A stretch of 49,870 bases of DNA. It comes from Marmoricola sp. (lineage in GTDB: Bacteria > Actinomycetota > Actinomycetes > Propionibacteriales > Nocardioidaceae). The position numbers were made by a program, and so were the translations under genes. Shown piece by piece: positions 26,460 to 34,755 of this stretch (positions within the stretch are counted from its first letter, which is position 1; each line of letters starts with the position of its first letter). The notes beneath the pieces are model-generated. The model made no database searches, had not been told where the DNA came from, and worked only from the letters and a program-made list of their open reading frames with translations. The stretch is taken from NCBI GenBank assembly GCA_025965195.1, contig JAOPXK010000077.1:1-49870 (forward strand), given 5' to 3'.

Positions 26460-26492
26460 CCGACTCAAAGGTCGCTCTCAGGATCCGCCAGC

Positions 26493-27881
26493 ATGATGAA
26501 GGACATGGACGAGGAGAACTACCCAGTATCTGACCCAAATGTCCCCCGACGTGAGCAGTCGGATGCCGGGCTCTACTCGTCCATGCAGTCACCGACCCCG
26601 GCCGACGAAACCCGGCCACTTCCGCCGTTTCAAAACCCGGCTCCCTCGACAAGCGCGACCGCACCCGCGCGTCGAACGGGAGCCACGACGGCGGCGATCC
26701 TGGCCGGAGCCCTCGTTATCGGGGGCGCGGCCGGGGTTGGTGGATCTGCCTGGTACGACGCCTGGAAGGGGGATGACTCCCCTTCTTCAACCTCCCAGGT
26801 GGCGTCCGCGGACAGTCCCGTCACGGCAAGCTCCGCTTCGGACAAGTCCGGCACGGTCCAGCAGGTTGCAGCCAACGTGCTCCCGTCGGTGGTGAAGATC
26901 AACGTCACCGGCTCGCAGGAGTCGGGCTCCGGCTCGGGCATCATCTTGAAGAGCGACGGCGAGATCCTCACGAACAACCACGTCGTCGCGATCGCCGGCG
27001 CCAAGGGCACGATCTCGGTCAACTTCAACAACGGCTCGGCCGTCAAGGCGACCGTTGTCGGCACCGACCCCGTCACCGACCTCGCGGTGATCAAGGCAGA
27101 GGGCGTCTCCGACCTCAAGCCCGCCGTGATCGGCGACTCCTCCGCCCTTCAGGTCGGCCAGTCGGTGGTCGCTGTCGGCTCGCCGTACGGGCTGAACGCC
27201 ACCGTCACCTCCGGCATCGTGAGCGCGCTCAACCGGCCGGTCTCGGTCGACTCGAGCCAGGACCAGGCGCCGCAGCAGAGCGACCCCTTCGGCAACAGTG
27301 ACCCGTTCGGCTTCGGTCAGGGCCAGAGCCAGCCGCAGCAGCCGACTCCGTCGACAACGAGCCTCAGCACGACGTACCCCGCGATCCAGACCGACGCCGC
27401 GATCAACCCGGGCAACTCCGGTGGACCGCTGGTGAACATGTCCGGCGAGGTGGTCGGCATCAACTCCTCGATCCGGACCTCGGACTCGACGGACTCGAGC
27501 AGTGAAGGCGGCTCCATCGGTCTCGGGTTCGCGATCCCGATGAACGAGGTGCTGCCGATCGTGAACCAGCTGATCAACCACCAGACCCCGACACACGCCC
27601 GCCTCGGCGCGACCGTCTCGGACGTCACCGGTAACACCCTCGAGCAGGGTGCGCTGATCAAGGACCTCGAATCGGGTGCCGCAGGTAGCGCAGCTGGCCT
27701 GCAGAAGGGCGACGTGATCACCAAGGTCGACAACCAGGTCATCGACGGTTCCGAGTCCCTCGTCGCCACCATCCGCGGTCACCGTCCCGGCGACTCCGTC
27801 AAGATCACCTACATCCGCGGCGGCAAGACCTCGACGGTGCAGGCCAAGCTCGGCAGCGACGCGAAGTCCAAGACCTCCTAG
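26493..27881 (+). CDS. pepD: HtrA-type serine protease with PDZ domain (PepD-like)
   Basis: A 462-residue membrane-anchored protease. A Pro-rich cytoplasmic tail is followed by a helix at residues 65-85 (AAILAGALVIGGAAGVGG). The trypsin-like domain has His in TNNHVVAI, Asp in DPVTDLAVIKA and Ser in NPGNSGGPL. A C-terminal PDZ domain (LEQGALIKDLESGAAGSAAG to KITYIRGG) ends the protein. A Ser/Gln-rich loop (DQAPQQSDPFGNSDPFGFGQG) sits inside the protease domain. It is the effector gene of the mprAB operon. Its TAG stop nests in the same CTAG as the pabB stop. Confidence 0.9.
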   Translation: MMKDMDEENYPVSDPNVPRREQSDAGLYSSMQSPTPADETRPLPPFQNPAPSTSATAPARRTGATTAAILAGALVIGGAAGVGGSAWYDAWKGDDSPSSTSQVASADSPVTASSASDKSGTVQQVAANVLPSVVKINVTGSQESGSGSGIILKSDGEILTNNHVVAIAGAKGTISVNFNNGSAVKATVVGTDPVTDLAVIKAEGVSDLKPAVIGDSSALQVGQSVVAVGSPYGLNATVTSGIVSALNRPVSVDSSQDQAPQQSDPFGNSDPFGFGQGQSQPQQPTPSTTSLSTTYPAIQTDAAINPGNSGGPLVNMSGEVVGINSSIRTSDSTDSSSEGGSIGLGFAIPMNEVLPIVNQLINHQTPTHARLGATVSDVTGNTLEQGALIKDLESGAAGSAAGLQKGDVITKVDNQVIDGSESLVATIRGHRPGDSVKITYIRGGKTSTVQAKLGSDAKSKTS

Positions 27882-29155
27882 TGCCCTGAGTCCTCGCCGT
27901 CCAGCGCGGCGATCACGCGGGTGGACTTCCACCTGGTCTCGGCGTACTCCTCGGTCAGGTCGGAGCGGACGGTGATGGCACCACCGGTGCCGAGCTCCCA
28001 CTGGCCGTCGTGTTCCACGAGTGAGCGGATCACGACGCCGAGGTCGGCCCGCCCGTCGCCGCTGATCCAGCCGAACGCGCCTGCGTAGACGCCCCGCGGA
28101 GTGGTCTCCACCGCATCGATGATCTGCATCGTGCGCAGCTTCGGAGCTCCGGTCATCGAGCCGGCGGGGAACATCGCACGCAGCGCGCCGACCGTGGTCA
28201 CGTCATCGCGGAGGTGGCCGCGCACGGTCGAGACGAGCTGGTGGACGCTGGCATAGGACTCGACCTTCATCAGGTCGGGGACCGTGACCGTGCCGGTCTC
28301 GCAGACCATCGACAGGTCGTTGCGCAGCAGGTCGACGATCATCAGGTTCTCGGCCCGGAACTTCGGATCGCTCGCCAGGTGCAGGCGCAGCCGCTCGTCC
28401 TCCTCCGGACTGGCGCCGCGTGCCGTGGTGCCCTTCATCGGACGAGTCTCCACCCAGCGATGCCGGTCGATCGTGGCGAACCGCTCCGGTGACGAGCTCA
28501 GCAGATGGGTGCCGCGGTGGCGGAGGAAACCGGCATACGGCGCCGGGTTGCGTTCGCGCAGCCGGACGTACGCCGTCACGGGGTCGAGCCCGCTCTCGAT
28601 CGCCAGCCGGTAGGTCAGGTTCACCTCGTAGGAGTTGCCGGCATGCAGCTCCTCCTGGACCCTGAGGAACGCCTCGGCGTACCAGTCCGGAACGGTGGTC
28701 GAGCCGTCGCCGGTGGTCGAGCTTGTCGAGACCACACCCGACGCGGTCTCGGCCACCTCGGCCACCGTCGCGCCGTGCTGATGGAAGCGGACGTTGCGCG
28801 CGCGCATCCAGACCGCATCCGGTACGCCGTCGGCGGGCCGTGCCGGCAGGTCCGGCCGACAGGCATAGCCGAAGTAGCCGACCCAGTGCACGCTCGCATC
28901 GTCGCCGGCCATCTGATCCTCGAGGACGTCGAAGATGGCGTCACCGACCACCTCTGAGCGTCCCTCCGCGTGCCGGGTCACCTCACGCCGCGCTGCGTCG
29001 TAGCTGAGCGAGACATCGTCCGGATCGAGCCAGCCGATCAGAGACCGTCGTCCTGACCACTGCCGTGACCCCCCGCCATCGAGCCAGAAACAACGGTCCT
29101 TCGTGGCCGCGACACGGGCGAACTCCTCGACGACATCGTCAGGGGACCCGGTCAT
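27878..29155 (-). CDS. pabB: Aminodeoxychorismate synthase component I
   Basis: The 425-residue protein has the chorismate-binding fold: HAGNSYEVNLTYR, LSSSPERF, MVDLLRNDL-type sequence, and FPAGSMTGAPKLRTM. RPMKGTTARG carries the Lys that marks PabB-type enzymes, where anthranilate synthases have PIAGT. With PabA it would make 4-amino-4-deoxychorismate for folate. The ATG at 29155 overlaps the pabA stop (ATGA). Around residues 140-155 a short Ser/Thr/Gly stretch (VVSTSSTTGDGSTTV) is encoded by a palindromic repeat inserted in frame. Confidence 0.88.
   Translation of the reverse strand: MTGSPDDVVEEFARVAATKDRCFWLDGGGSRQWSGRRSLIGWLDPDDVSLSYDAARREVTRHAEGRSEVVGDAIFDVLEDQMAGDDASVHWVGYFGYACRPDLPARPADGVPDAVWMRARNVRFHQHGATVAEVAETASGVVSTSSTTGDGSTTVPDWYAEAFLRVQEELHAGNSYEVNLTYRLAIESGLDPVTAYVRLRERNPAPYAGFLRHRGTHLLSSSPERFATIDRHRWVETRPMKGTTARGASPEEDERLRLHLASDPKFRAENLMIVDLLRNDLSMVCETGTVTVPDLMKVESYASVHQLVSTVRGHLRDDVTTVGALRAMFPAGSMTGAPKLRTMQIIDAVETTPRGVYAGAFGWISGDGRADLGVVIRSLVEHDGQWELGTGGAITVRSDLTEEYAETRWKSTRVIAALDGEDSGH
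28695..28735. repeat. Palindromic repeat inserted in frame in pabB
   Basis: A partial copy (GTGGTCGAGC, from 28695) is followed 18 bp later by a full one, 28713-28735, with arms GTGGTC and GACCAC. The 18-bp period equals six codons, so the frame is kept. The same composite arrangement recurs at 29889-29928 in the PhzE-like gene. Confidence 0.8.
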
Positions 29156-29721
29156 GCCAGTTCCAGGAAGTTCGCCACGAGCTGCGCGCCATGCTGGGTG
29201 AGGATCGACTCGGGATGGAACTGCACGCCCCACAAGGGCAGGGTCCGATGTGCGACTCCCATCACGACGTCAGCCGAGGTGGCAGTCACCCTCAGGGAGT
29301 CGGGTACCGAGAGCGCCGCAAGCGAGTGATACCGAACCGCTTCGAACGGCGTCGGTATACCGGTGAAGACGCCGGTGCCGTCATGGTCCACGAGGGCAAC
29401 CTCGCCGTGCGCGGGCTCGATCCGGTCCACCGTGCCGCCGTACGTCGTGACCAGGGCCTGCATCCCGAGGCAGACTCCGAGCACCGGCACGCCGACGGTG
29501 AATGCCTTGTCTCCCAGGGCAAAGTCCGCTGGCGAGGCCGGATGGCCCGGTCCGGGTGAGAGCACGATATGGGTGTAGCCGGTCAGCATCGGTGAGGAGT
29601 CGTGCTCGACGACATCGGGCAGCACCCCCGTCACCGCTGCGACCAGGTGGACGAGGTTCCACGTGTACGAGTCGTGGTGGTCGACGACCAGCACCCGGCG
29701 GGTTCCAACAGGTTCAGCCAT
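29152..29721 (-). CDS. pabA: Aminodeoxychorismate/anthranilate synthase glutamine amidotransferase subunit
   Basis: A 189-residue class I glutamine amidotransferase. VVDHHDSYTWNLVHL opens it, LSPGPGHP forms the oxyanion strand, VCLGMQ carries the nucleophilic Cys, and VQFHPES supplies His and Glu. It delivers ammonia from glutamine to the adjacent PabB, with which its stop codon overlaps. It starts two bases after the stop of the PhzE-like gene, so the three are almost certainly one operon. PabA subunits can serve both folate and tryptophan pathways. Confidence 0.9.
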   Translation of the reverse strand: MAEPVGTRRVLVVDHHDSYTWNLVHLVAAVTGVLPDVVEHDSSPMLTGYTHIVLSPGPGHPASPADFALGDKAFTVGVPVLGVCLGMQALVTTYGGTVDRIEPAHGEVALVDHDGTGVFTGIPTPFEAVRYHSLAALSVPDSLRVTATSADVVMGVAHRTLPLWGVQFHPESILTQHGAQLVANFLELA

Positions 29722-29723
29722 TG

Positions 29724-31661
29724 CTAGCCGAGAAGATCGACGAGCAGGTTGCGCAGCAGGGAGAACCCGTTCTCGGTCAGGATCGACTCGGCATGGAACT
29801 GGACTCCGCGGAAGTGTGGGCCTGCGACAAGGTGGATGTCGCCCGTCGCCTCGTCGGTCTCGACGCGCACACCGTCGGGCAGCACACCGGTGGTCGAGCT
29901 TGTCCCCGTGGTCGAGCTTGTCGAGACCCTTCCGACGAACGTGTTGTAGAAGCCGACCTTCTCATCACGCCCGTCGATCGAGACCGTCGACTGGGTGCCC
30001 TGGAAGACAATGTCCTTGTAGGCAAGGGGAATCCCGAGCCGGTCACACAGCACCTGGTGTCCAAGGCAGACCGCGAGAAACGGCTGCTCCGAGGCGAGCA
30101 GGCCGTCCACCGCCGCCTGGAAGGCAGCGATCTTCGGATGCTCCGCGTCCCGGGGGTCTCCCGGCCCGGGTCCCACCACGACGAGGTCGGCTCCGTCGAA
30201 GGCGCCCGGCGCGTAGTCCTCGTGGCGGACGACGGTCGAGCTCATCCCCAACACCGAGAACACGTGCCGCAGCATGTTCACGAAGTCGTCCTCGCCATGC
30301 AGGATCGCGACCTTCTTGCCAACCAGGGACGGCGCGGGCGCCGCTCCCGACTGGTCGGTGAGCCAGAACCGGGAAAGCCGCTGGTTGCGGGAGTTCAGCG
30401 CGATCAAAACGTCTTCGTCGCTCATCAGCGCAACGACATCGGACGGCTCACCGGTCGCGCCCGGCACCAGCCCGAACGCGGTCAGGATGCCGCCTGCCTT
30501 CGCCACCGTCTCCGCCACCTCGTAATGCGGGTCGGAGTCGCGCACGAGGGTGGCGCCGGCGGTCACCTTCAACGCTCCGTCCGGGCTGACTTCCGCCGTA
30601 CGGATCACGATCGGGGAGTCCGCCGTTGGCGATCCGGACGCGTCGCGTCCCAACAACGCGAGTGCTCCACCGTAGTAGCCGCGGCCCTCGGTCTCGTACT
30701 CCTTGATCAGCCGGCAGGCGTTCTCGACCGGGGCCCCGGTGACCGTCGCCGCGAACATCGTGTCCCGCAGCACGTCGCGCACGTCGGACCGGGTGCGACC
30801 GGCAAGGAGGTACTCGGTGTGCACCAGATGGGACATCGGCTTCAGGAACGGTCCGAGCACCTGACCACCCTCATGGCAGATCTCGCACATCATCTTCAGC
30901 TCTTCGTCCACGACCATGAAGAGCTCATAGATCTCCTTCTCGTCGGCGAGGAACTCGAGCAGCTTCGCCTTGCGCGCTGCCGGTTCGACACCGCGCAGCC
31001 GGAAGGTCCCCGAGATCGGGTTCATCCGGACGTCGCCGCCGGTGACGCTGACATGCCGCTCGGGTGAGGCGCCGATCAGGAACCGGTCGCCGGTCCAGAA
31101 GCAGTAGGTCCAGTAGGCGCCGCGCTCGTGTTCGAGCAACCGGCGGAGAACCGTCAGCGCCTTCTCACGGTTCCACTCGTGCAGCTGGGCGCGGTAGTGC
31201 CGGCTGATCACGAGGTTGGCGCCCTCGCCGTTGCCGATCTCGTCGTGGATGATCCGCTCGACGACCTCGGCATAGTCGTCGTCGCTGGTCTCGAACCCGC
31301 CCGGGTCGACGAAACCGACCTCTTCGTCGGGCAGGGCCGCCACCAGCTCGTCGAGCGGGATCTCCAGCTCGGTCTCGATCCGTACGACGGCCAGCGCCGC
31401 GCCGTCGTCGTGAGCCACGAAGCCGCGCTCGGTGACCTGTCTGAACGGAACCGCCACCAAGCGGTCGAACCGACGGCCCCCGGACGGAATTCCTGTTTCC
31501 AGAGGGATGTCGCCGATCTTCTCGGCGGTGCTGAGTGGCCCGCCCACGAGCGTGACCGTGTCGCTGTCGCGCAGCCGGATGACCGCCCAGGCCTCATGTC
31601 CCGCGAGCTGCTCGAGGGCGGCTTGGGCGGACCCGGAAGCGGGCAGTGTGGGGCTGGTCAT
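29724..31661 (-). CDS. PhzE-like chorismate synthase/amidotransferase fusion
   Basis: A 645-residue fusion. The N-terminal chorismate-utilising domain has FRQVTERGF, NGEGANLVIS, GASPERH, MNPISGTFR, VVDEELKMM, HTEYLL and FAATVTGAP. The C-terminal class I amidotransferase has VGPGPGDP, AVCLGHQ and VQFHAES. The motif order follows phenazine PhzE, which makes 2-amino-2-deoxyisochorismate, more closely than ordinary TrpE. Anthranilate synthase activity remains possible, and no other phz genes are in the window. The ATG at 31661 is used; a GTG at 31682 is possible. A palindromic repeat is translated as VSTSSTTGTSSTTG inside the amidotransferase domain. Confidence 0.85.
   Translation of the reverse strand: MTSPTLPASGSAQAALEQLAGHEAWAVIRLRDSDTVTLVGGPLSTAEKIGDIPLETGIPSGGRRFDRLVAVPFRQVTERGFVAHDDGAALAVVRIETELEIPLDELVAALPDEEVGFVDPGGFETSDDDYAEVVERIIHDEIGNGEGANLVISRHYRAQLHEWNREKALTVLRRLLEHERGAYWTYCFWTGDRFLIGASPERHVSVTGGDVRMNPISGTFRLRGVEPAARKAKLLEFLADEKEIYELFMVVDEELKMMCEICHEGGQVLGPFLKPMSHLVHTEYLLAGRTRSDVRDVLRDTMFAATVTGAPVENACRLIKEYETEGRGYYGGALALLGRDASGSPTADSPIVIRTAEVSPDGALKVTAGATLVRDSDPHYEVAETVAKAGGILTAFGLVPGATGEPSDVVALMSDEDVLIALNSRNQRLSRFWLTDQSGAAPAPSLVGKKVAILHGEDDFVNMLRHVFSVLGMSSTVVRHEDYAPGAFDGADLVVVGPGPGDPRDAEHPKIAAFQAAVDGLLASEQPFLAVCLGHQVLCDRLGIPLAYKDIVFQGTQSTVSIDGRDEKVGFYNTFVGRVSTSSTTGTSSTTGVLPDGVRVETDEATGDIHLVAGPHFRGVQFHAESILTENGFSLLRNLLVDLLG
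29889..29928. repeat. Palindromic repeat inserted in frame in the PhzE-like gene
   Basis: A first copy, GTGGTCGAGCTTGTC, begins at 29890. A second, starting 18 bp later at 29908, continues into TCGAGACC. Relative to PhzE as recalled, the protein gains about ten residues between VGFYNTF and the following strand. This is the same element and the same 18-bp period as in pabB. Confidence 0.8.
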
Positions 31662-31726
31662 GCCCGAAAACCTACCTTGCACAAGTCCAGTGCTTGCGCG
31701 GGTTATCGAGGGACGGGCGCGCGATG

Positions 31727-31756
31727 CCAGGTCAGGCGAGGTCAGGCCAGGTCAGG
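31727..31756. repeat. Three 10-bp tandem repeats upstream of the PhzE-like gene
   Basis: CCAGGTCAGG, CGAGGTCAGG and CCAGGTCAGG follow each other directly, 66 bp before the PhzE-like ATG. The 10-bp period is close to one helical turn, so a binding array is possible, but slippage is equally likely. Confidence 0.6.
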
Positions 31757-31772
31757 GCACCTGCGCGAAGGG

Positions 31773-31827
31773 GTCGACCCGCCTGGGCACCCGGGCGTCA
31801 GCCTGGGGCGAGGTCAGACGGGTCGAC
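31773..31827 (-). terminator. Inverted repeat after the secreted-protein gene, possible terminator
   Basis: GTCGACCCG (31773-31781) and CGGGTCGAC (31819-31827) are perfect 9-bp arms. They begin 6 bp beyond the stop of the secreted-protein gene at 31833. No T-run follows, which is common for actinobacterial terminators. It could separate that gene from the PhzE-like operon. Confidence 0.4.
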
Positions 31828-31832
31828 ACCGT

Positions 31833-32402
31833 TCAGCTCAGGGAGTAGGTGATCCCGTCGAGGCTGGTGAATCCCTTGGCCGAGTTGGCCGACCCTGGGT
31901 CGTCCTGGATATTCATGGTGCCGTCGGTTGAGATGTAGACCCGCCCGGTCGTCCCGCCGAACATGTCGGCAGTGAGCCACACGGTCGTACCCAGGGGCCG
32001 GAACGGCACCGGGAGGACGGCGAACTCGGTCGAGGTCTGGGTCGTGACCCGGATCGCGCCACGCAGGTGCACGATCCCCTGCGCATCGATCGCCACCGAC
32101 GGCGGACGTGCGTCGCCGTTGTAGTTCTGCCAACCGTTCTCGAGGTTCAGCGGGACCCACGAGAGGGCAGGCAGGTGGTTGGCGAGGTTCGCCTTCGGCA
32201 CGGTGCCGAGCGCGTTCATGTTGATCTGGTTGCTGGTGAGCGTGTGCGCACGAAGCCGGTTGCCCGACAGGGAGTGCTTGTTGATGAGGTGGTCGCCGAT
32301 CGCCGAGCTGGCGGCGAACGCGGTGCCGGTGGTGGCCAGCACCAAGGCAAGAACCGCCACGATCAGCGCAGCGCTGGGCTTGGGCATACGTACTTTCGAC
32401 AT
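31833..32402 (-). CDS. Secreted protein with PSxALxVAxxAL-type signal region, function unknown
   Basis: The 189-residue protein has the N-terminus KPSAALIVAVLALVLATTGTAFA. This kind of signal is shared by many actinobacterial exported proteins with variable C-termini. The mature part (KHSLSGNRLRAHTLTSNQIN, then a strand-rich region ending GITYSLS) resembles surface or tail-fibre-like beta proteins. No catalytic motif is visible. GGAGAAACTCG precedes the ATG, and a perfect palindrome lies 28 bp upstream of it. Confidence 0.7.
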   Translation of the reverse strand: MSKVRMPKPSAALIVAVLALVLATTGTAFAASSAIGDHLINKHSLSGNRLRAHTLTSNQINMNALGTVPKANLANHLPALSWVPLNLENGWQNYNGDARPPSVAIDAQGIVHLRGAIRVTTQTSTEFAVLPVPFRPLGTTVWLTADMFGGTTGRVYISTDGTMNIQDDPGSANSAKGFTSLDGITYSLS

Positions 32403-32429
32403 CGAGTTTCTCCTGCGAGTCCCGGAAAT

Positions 32430-32441
32430 GTTGGCGCCAAC
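32430..32441. promoter_or_regulatory. 12-bp perfect palindrome
   Basis: GTTGGCGCCAAC lies 28 bp before the secreted-protein ATG, in the 105-bp gap after helD. It is a candidate operator; the binder is unknown. Confidence 0.35.
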
Positions 32442-32507
32442 CTACGCTGGGCCGAGACCCGCGCCCATAGCGCAGAAAGGCCAGATTCCACGCATATCGG
32501 GAACTGG

Positions 32508-34652
32508 TCAGCGCACGGTTGCGAGTGTGATCAGCCGCTGCGTCGCACGCGTGAGGACGACGTAGAGGGTCGCCCTGCCGGTCGTGGACTCCCGCTCGAT
32601 CTCGTCGGGCTCGACCACGATGATGCCGTCGAACTCGAGGCCCTTGGTGTCGAGCCCAGTGAGGACGACGACCCGCGCATCGGCTCCGCCGACCAGTGAG
32701 CCGGCAACTTCTGGCCACGAAGCGACCCAGCCGGAGACCTCAGCGCGACGGGCCACGGGTACGACGATGCCGATCGTGCCTGCCACCTCTCCGGACAGCG
32801 CAGCGAGCGACGATCGGACCGACGACTCGAGGTCGTCGACGATGCCGGCCTCGGGCTCGATGCCGGTCGAGCGGACCGCGTCCGGAAGGTCGGCGTCGAG
32901 GCCGACCCGCTGCGCATACGCGGCCGCGAACGCATAGATCTCCGAGGAGTTGCGGTAGTTCTTCGACAGGTGGAACTCGTGCAACGGCTTCTCGCCGAGC
33001 GCAGCAGCTCGCGCCGACGCGGCCTCTGCCGGCACCGGCCACGATGACTGGGCGAGGTCACCGACAATCGTCCAGGTGGCCGTCCGGCCACGGCGGCCGA
33101 TCATCCGCCACTGCATCGGCGTCAGGTCCTGCGCCTCATCGATGAGGACGTGCGCGAAGCCGTCGTCCTCGACCCGGTTGGTCGGCGGCTGCCAGCCCCG
33201 CGGACCGGCGTACTCGCGATCGGCGGCCGTGAAGACCTCCTGCAGGGAGGTGTCGGCAAGACCGAGCACGTCCTCGTCGGCGTCTCCAACGATCGGCGGA
33301 TCGCCAAGCAGATAACGCAACTCGTCGAGCAGCGGAACGTCGTCGATCGACAGGTCGTCGCCCCACGACTTGGTGAGCAACCGCACCGACTCGTCATCGA
33401 GGACACCGTCGGCGACCCGGGCGAGGAAGTCGCCGTCGCGCAGCCAGGCGAGCACCGAGGGGGCGTCCAGGATCGGCCACCACTCCGCGGCGAACGACAA
33501 GAAGGCGTCGGAGGTCCGCATCTCCTCGGCGAAGTCCTCCTTGGTCCGTTCGCGGCCGCGCTCGCCACGGACCTGCCGCCACATCGCGTCGATCAGCGTC
33601 GAGGCAACCTTGGTCGTCGACCGGTTGCGCAGGCCCATCGACAGCAGCTGCCGGCGAACAGCGCCGAGCTCGCGCGAGCCGAGCACGATGACGTCGTCGC
33701 GATAGAACACCCGGAACTCACGGGGCGATCCGGGCACCGCCTGGCGCGACGTACGCCGGAGGAGTTCGGCCATCCCCGCGCCGCCCTTGATCTCAGCCAC
33801 GGCCGGATCGTCGCGCCGAGAGGCCTTCACCCCGTCGACGACCTCGCCCAGGGACCGCAGTGCGACAGCGGTCTCGCCCAGCGAGGGAAGCACCCGCTCG
33901 ATGTAGCGCATGAACACCCCGGACGGGCCGACGACGAGCACGCCACCGGTCTCGTAGCGGCGTCGGTCGGCGTACAGCAGGAAGGCGGCGCGGTGCAGGG
34001 CGACGACCGTCTTGCCCGTCCCGGGACCACCCGAGATCGAGACGACACCCTTGTTGGGCGCCCGGATCGCCTTGTCCTGCTCGGCCTGGATGGTCGCCAC
34101 GATCGAGTGCATCGACCGGTCCCTGGCGCGGGACAGCTGAGCCATCAGTGCGCCCTCGCCGACGATCGGCAGGTCCGAACCGGACTCGGTCAAGGCTTCG
34201 GCGTCGAGCAGGTCGTCCTCGACACCGATGACCTTCTCGGCGGTGCTGCGCAGGATCCGCCGGCGAATGACGCCGTGCGGGTCGGCGTGGGTGGCTTGAT
34301 AGAAGACGGCGGCAGCAGGCGCGCGCCAGTCGATCAGGAGGACATCGCGGTTCTGGTCGCGCAGCCCGATCCGGCCGACGTACCGCGGCTCGGTGTCCAC
34401 CTCCGGCCGCATGTCGAGCCGACCGAACACGAGGCCCTCGTGGGCGGCATCGAGCGTGGCCATCCGGCGGGCCGCCTGGAAGACCATCGCATCACGTTCG
34501 ACCAGGCCCCCCTCGTGGCCGAGCTTCCCACGGGCGATGCCTTCCTGTGCCAGTGCCTGAGCCGACTTCGTGGACTCCTGCAGCTGGCGGTAGACGGTGT
34601 CGACGAACTCCTGCTCACGCGAGATCTCGCGGGCAGCGACGTCTTCATTCAA
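32508..34652 (-). CDS. helD: HelD-type RNA polymerase-associated UvrD-like ATPase
   Basis: A 714-residue superfamily 1 ATPase. The N-terminal region is a charged helical arm (EISREQEFVDTVYRQLQES), then a segment YVGRIGLRD...LLIDWRAPAAAVFY typical of HelD. Walker A is SGGPGTGKT, a UvrD-type motif is HVLIDEAQDL, and TGLDTKGLEFDGIIVVE is near the C-terminus. Length and motifs match mycobacterial class II HelD, which removes stalled RNA polymerase. HelR-type rifamycin-resistance members are close relatives; no rifamycin-associated element was recognised upstream. Confidence 0.88.
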   Translation of the reverse strand: MNEDVAAREISREQEFVDTVYRQLQESTKSAQALAQEGIARGKLGHEGGLVERDAMVFQAARRMATLDAAHEGLVFGRLDMRPEVDTEPRYVGRIGLRDQNRDVLLIDWRAPAAAVFYQATHADPHGVIRRRILRSTAEKVIGVEDDLLDAEALTESGSDLPIVGEGALMAQLSRARDRSMHSIVATIQAEQDKAIRAPNKGVVSISGGPGTGKTVVALHRAAFLLYADRRRYETGGVLVVGPSGVFMRYIERVLPSLGETAVALRSLGEVVDGVKASRRDDPAVAEIKGGAGMAELLRRTSRQAVPGSPREFRVFYRDDVIVLGSRELGAVRRQLLSMGLRNRSTTKVASTLIDAMWRQVRGERGRERTKEDFAEEMRTSDAFLSFAAEWWPILDAPSVLAWLRDGDFLARVADGVLDDESVRLLTKSWGDDLSIDDVPLLDELRYLLGDPPIVGDADEDVLGLADTSLQEVFTAADREYAGPRGWQPPTNRVEDDGFAHVLIDEAQDLTPMQWRMIGRRGRTATWTIVGDLAQSSWPVPAEAASARAAALGEKPLHEFHLSKNYRNSSEIYAFAAAYAQRVGLDADLPDAVRSTGIEPEAGIVDDLESSVRSSLAALSGEVAGTIGIVVPVARRAEVSGWVASWPEVAGSLVGGADARVVVLTGLDTKGLEFDGIIVVEPDEIERESTTGRATLYVVLTRATQRLITLATVR

Positions 34653-34755
34653 GGGTGTCCTCCGGGCTTACGACTCGGCGGTCAGCGATCCATCCGAGCA
34701 GACAACTCTATCGCCTCACGCGCGGGGCATCTCGCCAACCGGACCGATCCGGACC

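Noticed and set aside
27878-31661. Phenazine biosynthetic cluster
   Set aside because: Only a PhzE-like gene is present; the other required phz genes are absent from the window.
34653-34755. Rifamycin-associated element before helD
   Set aside because: No inverted repeat resembling the known element was seen, and the protein looks like class II HelD rather than HelR.
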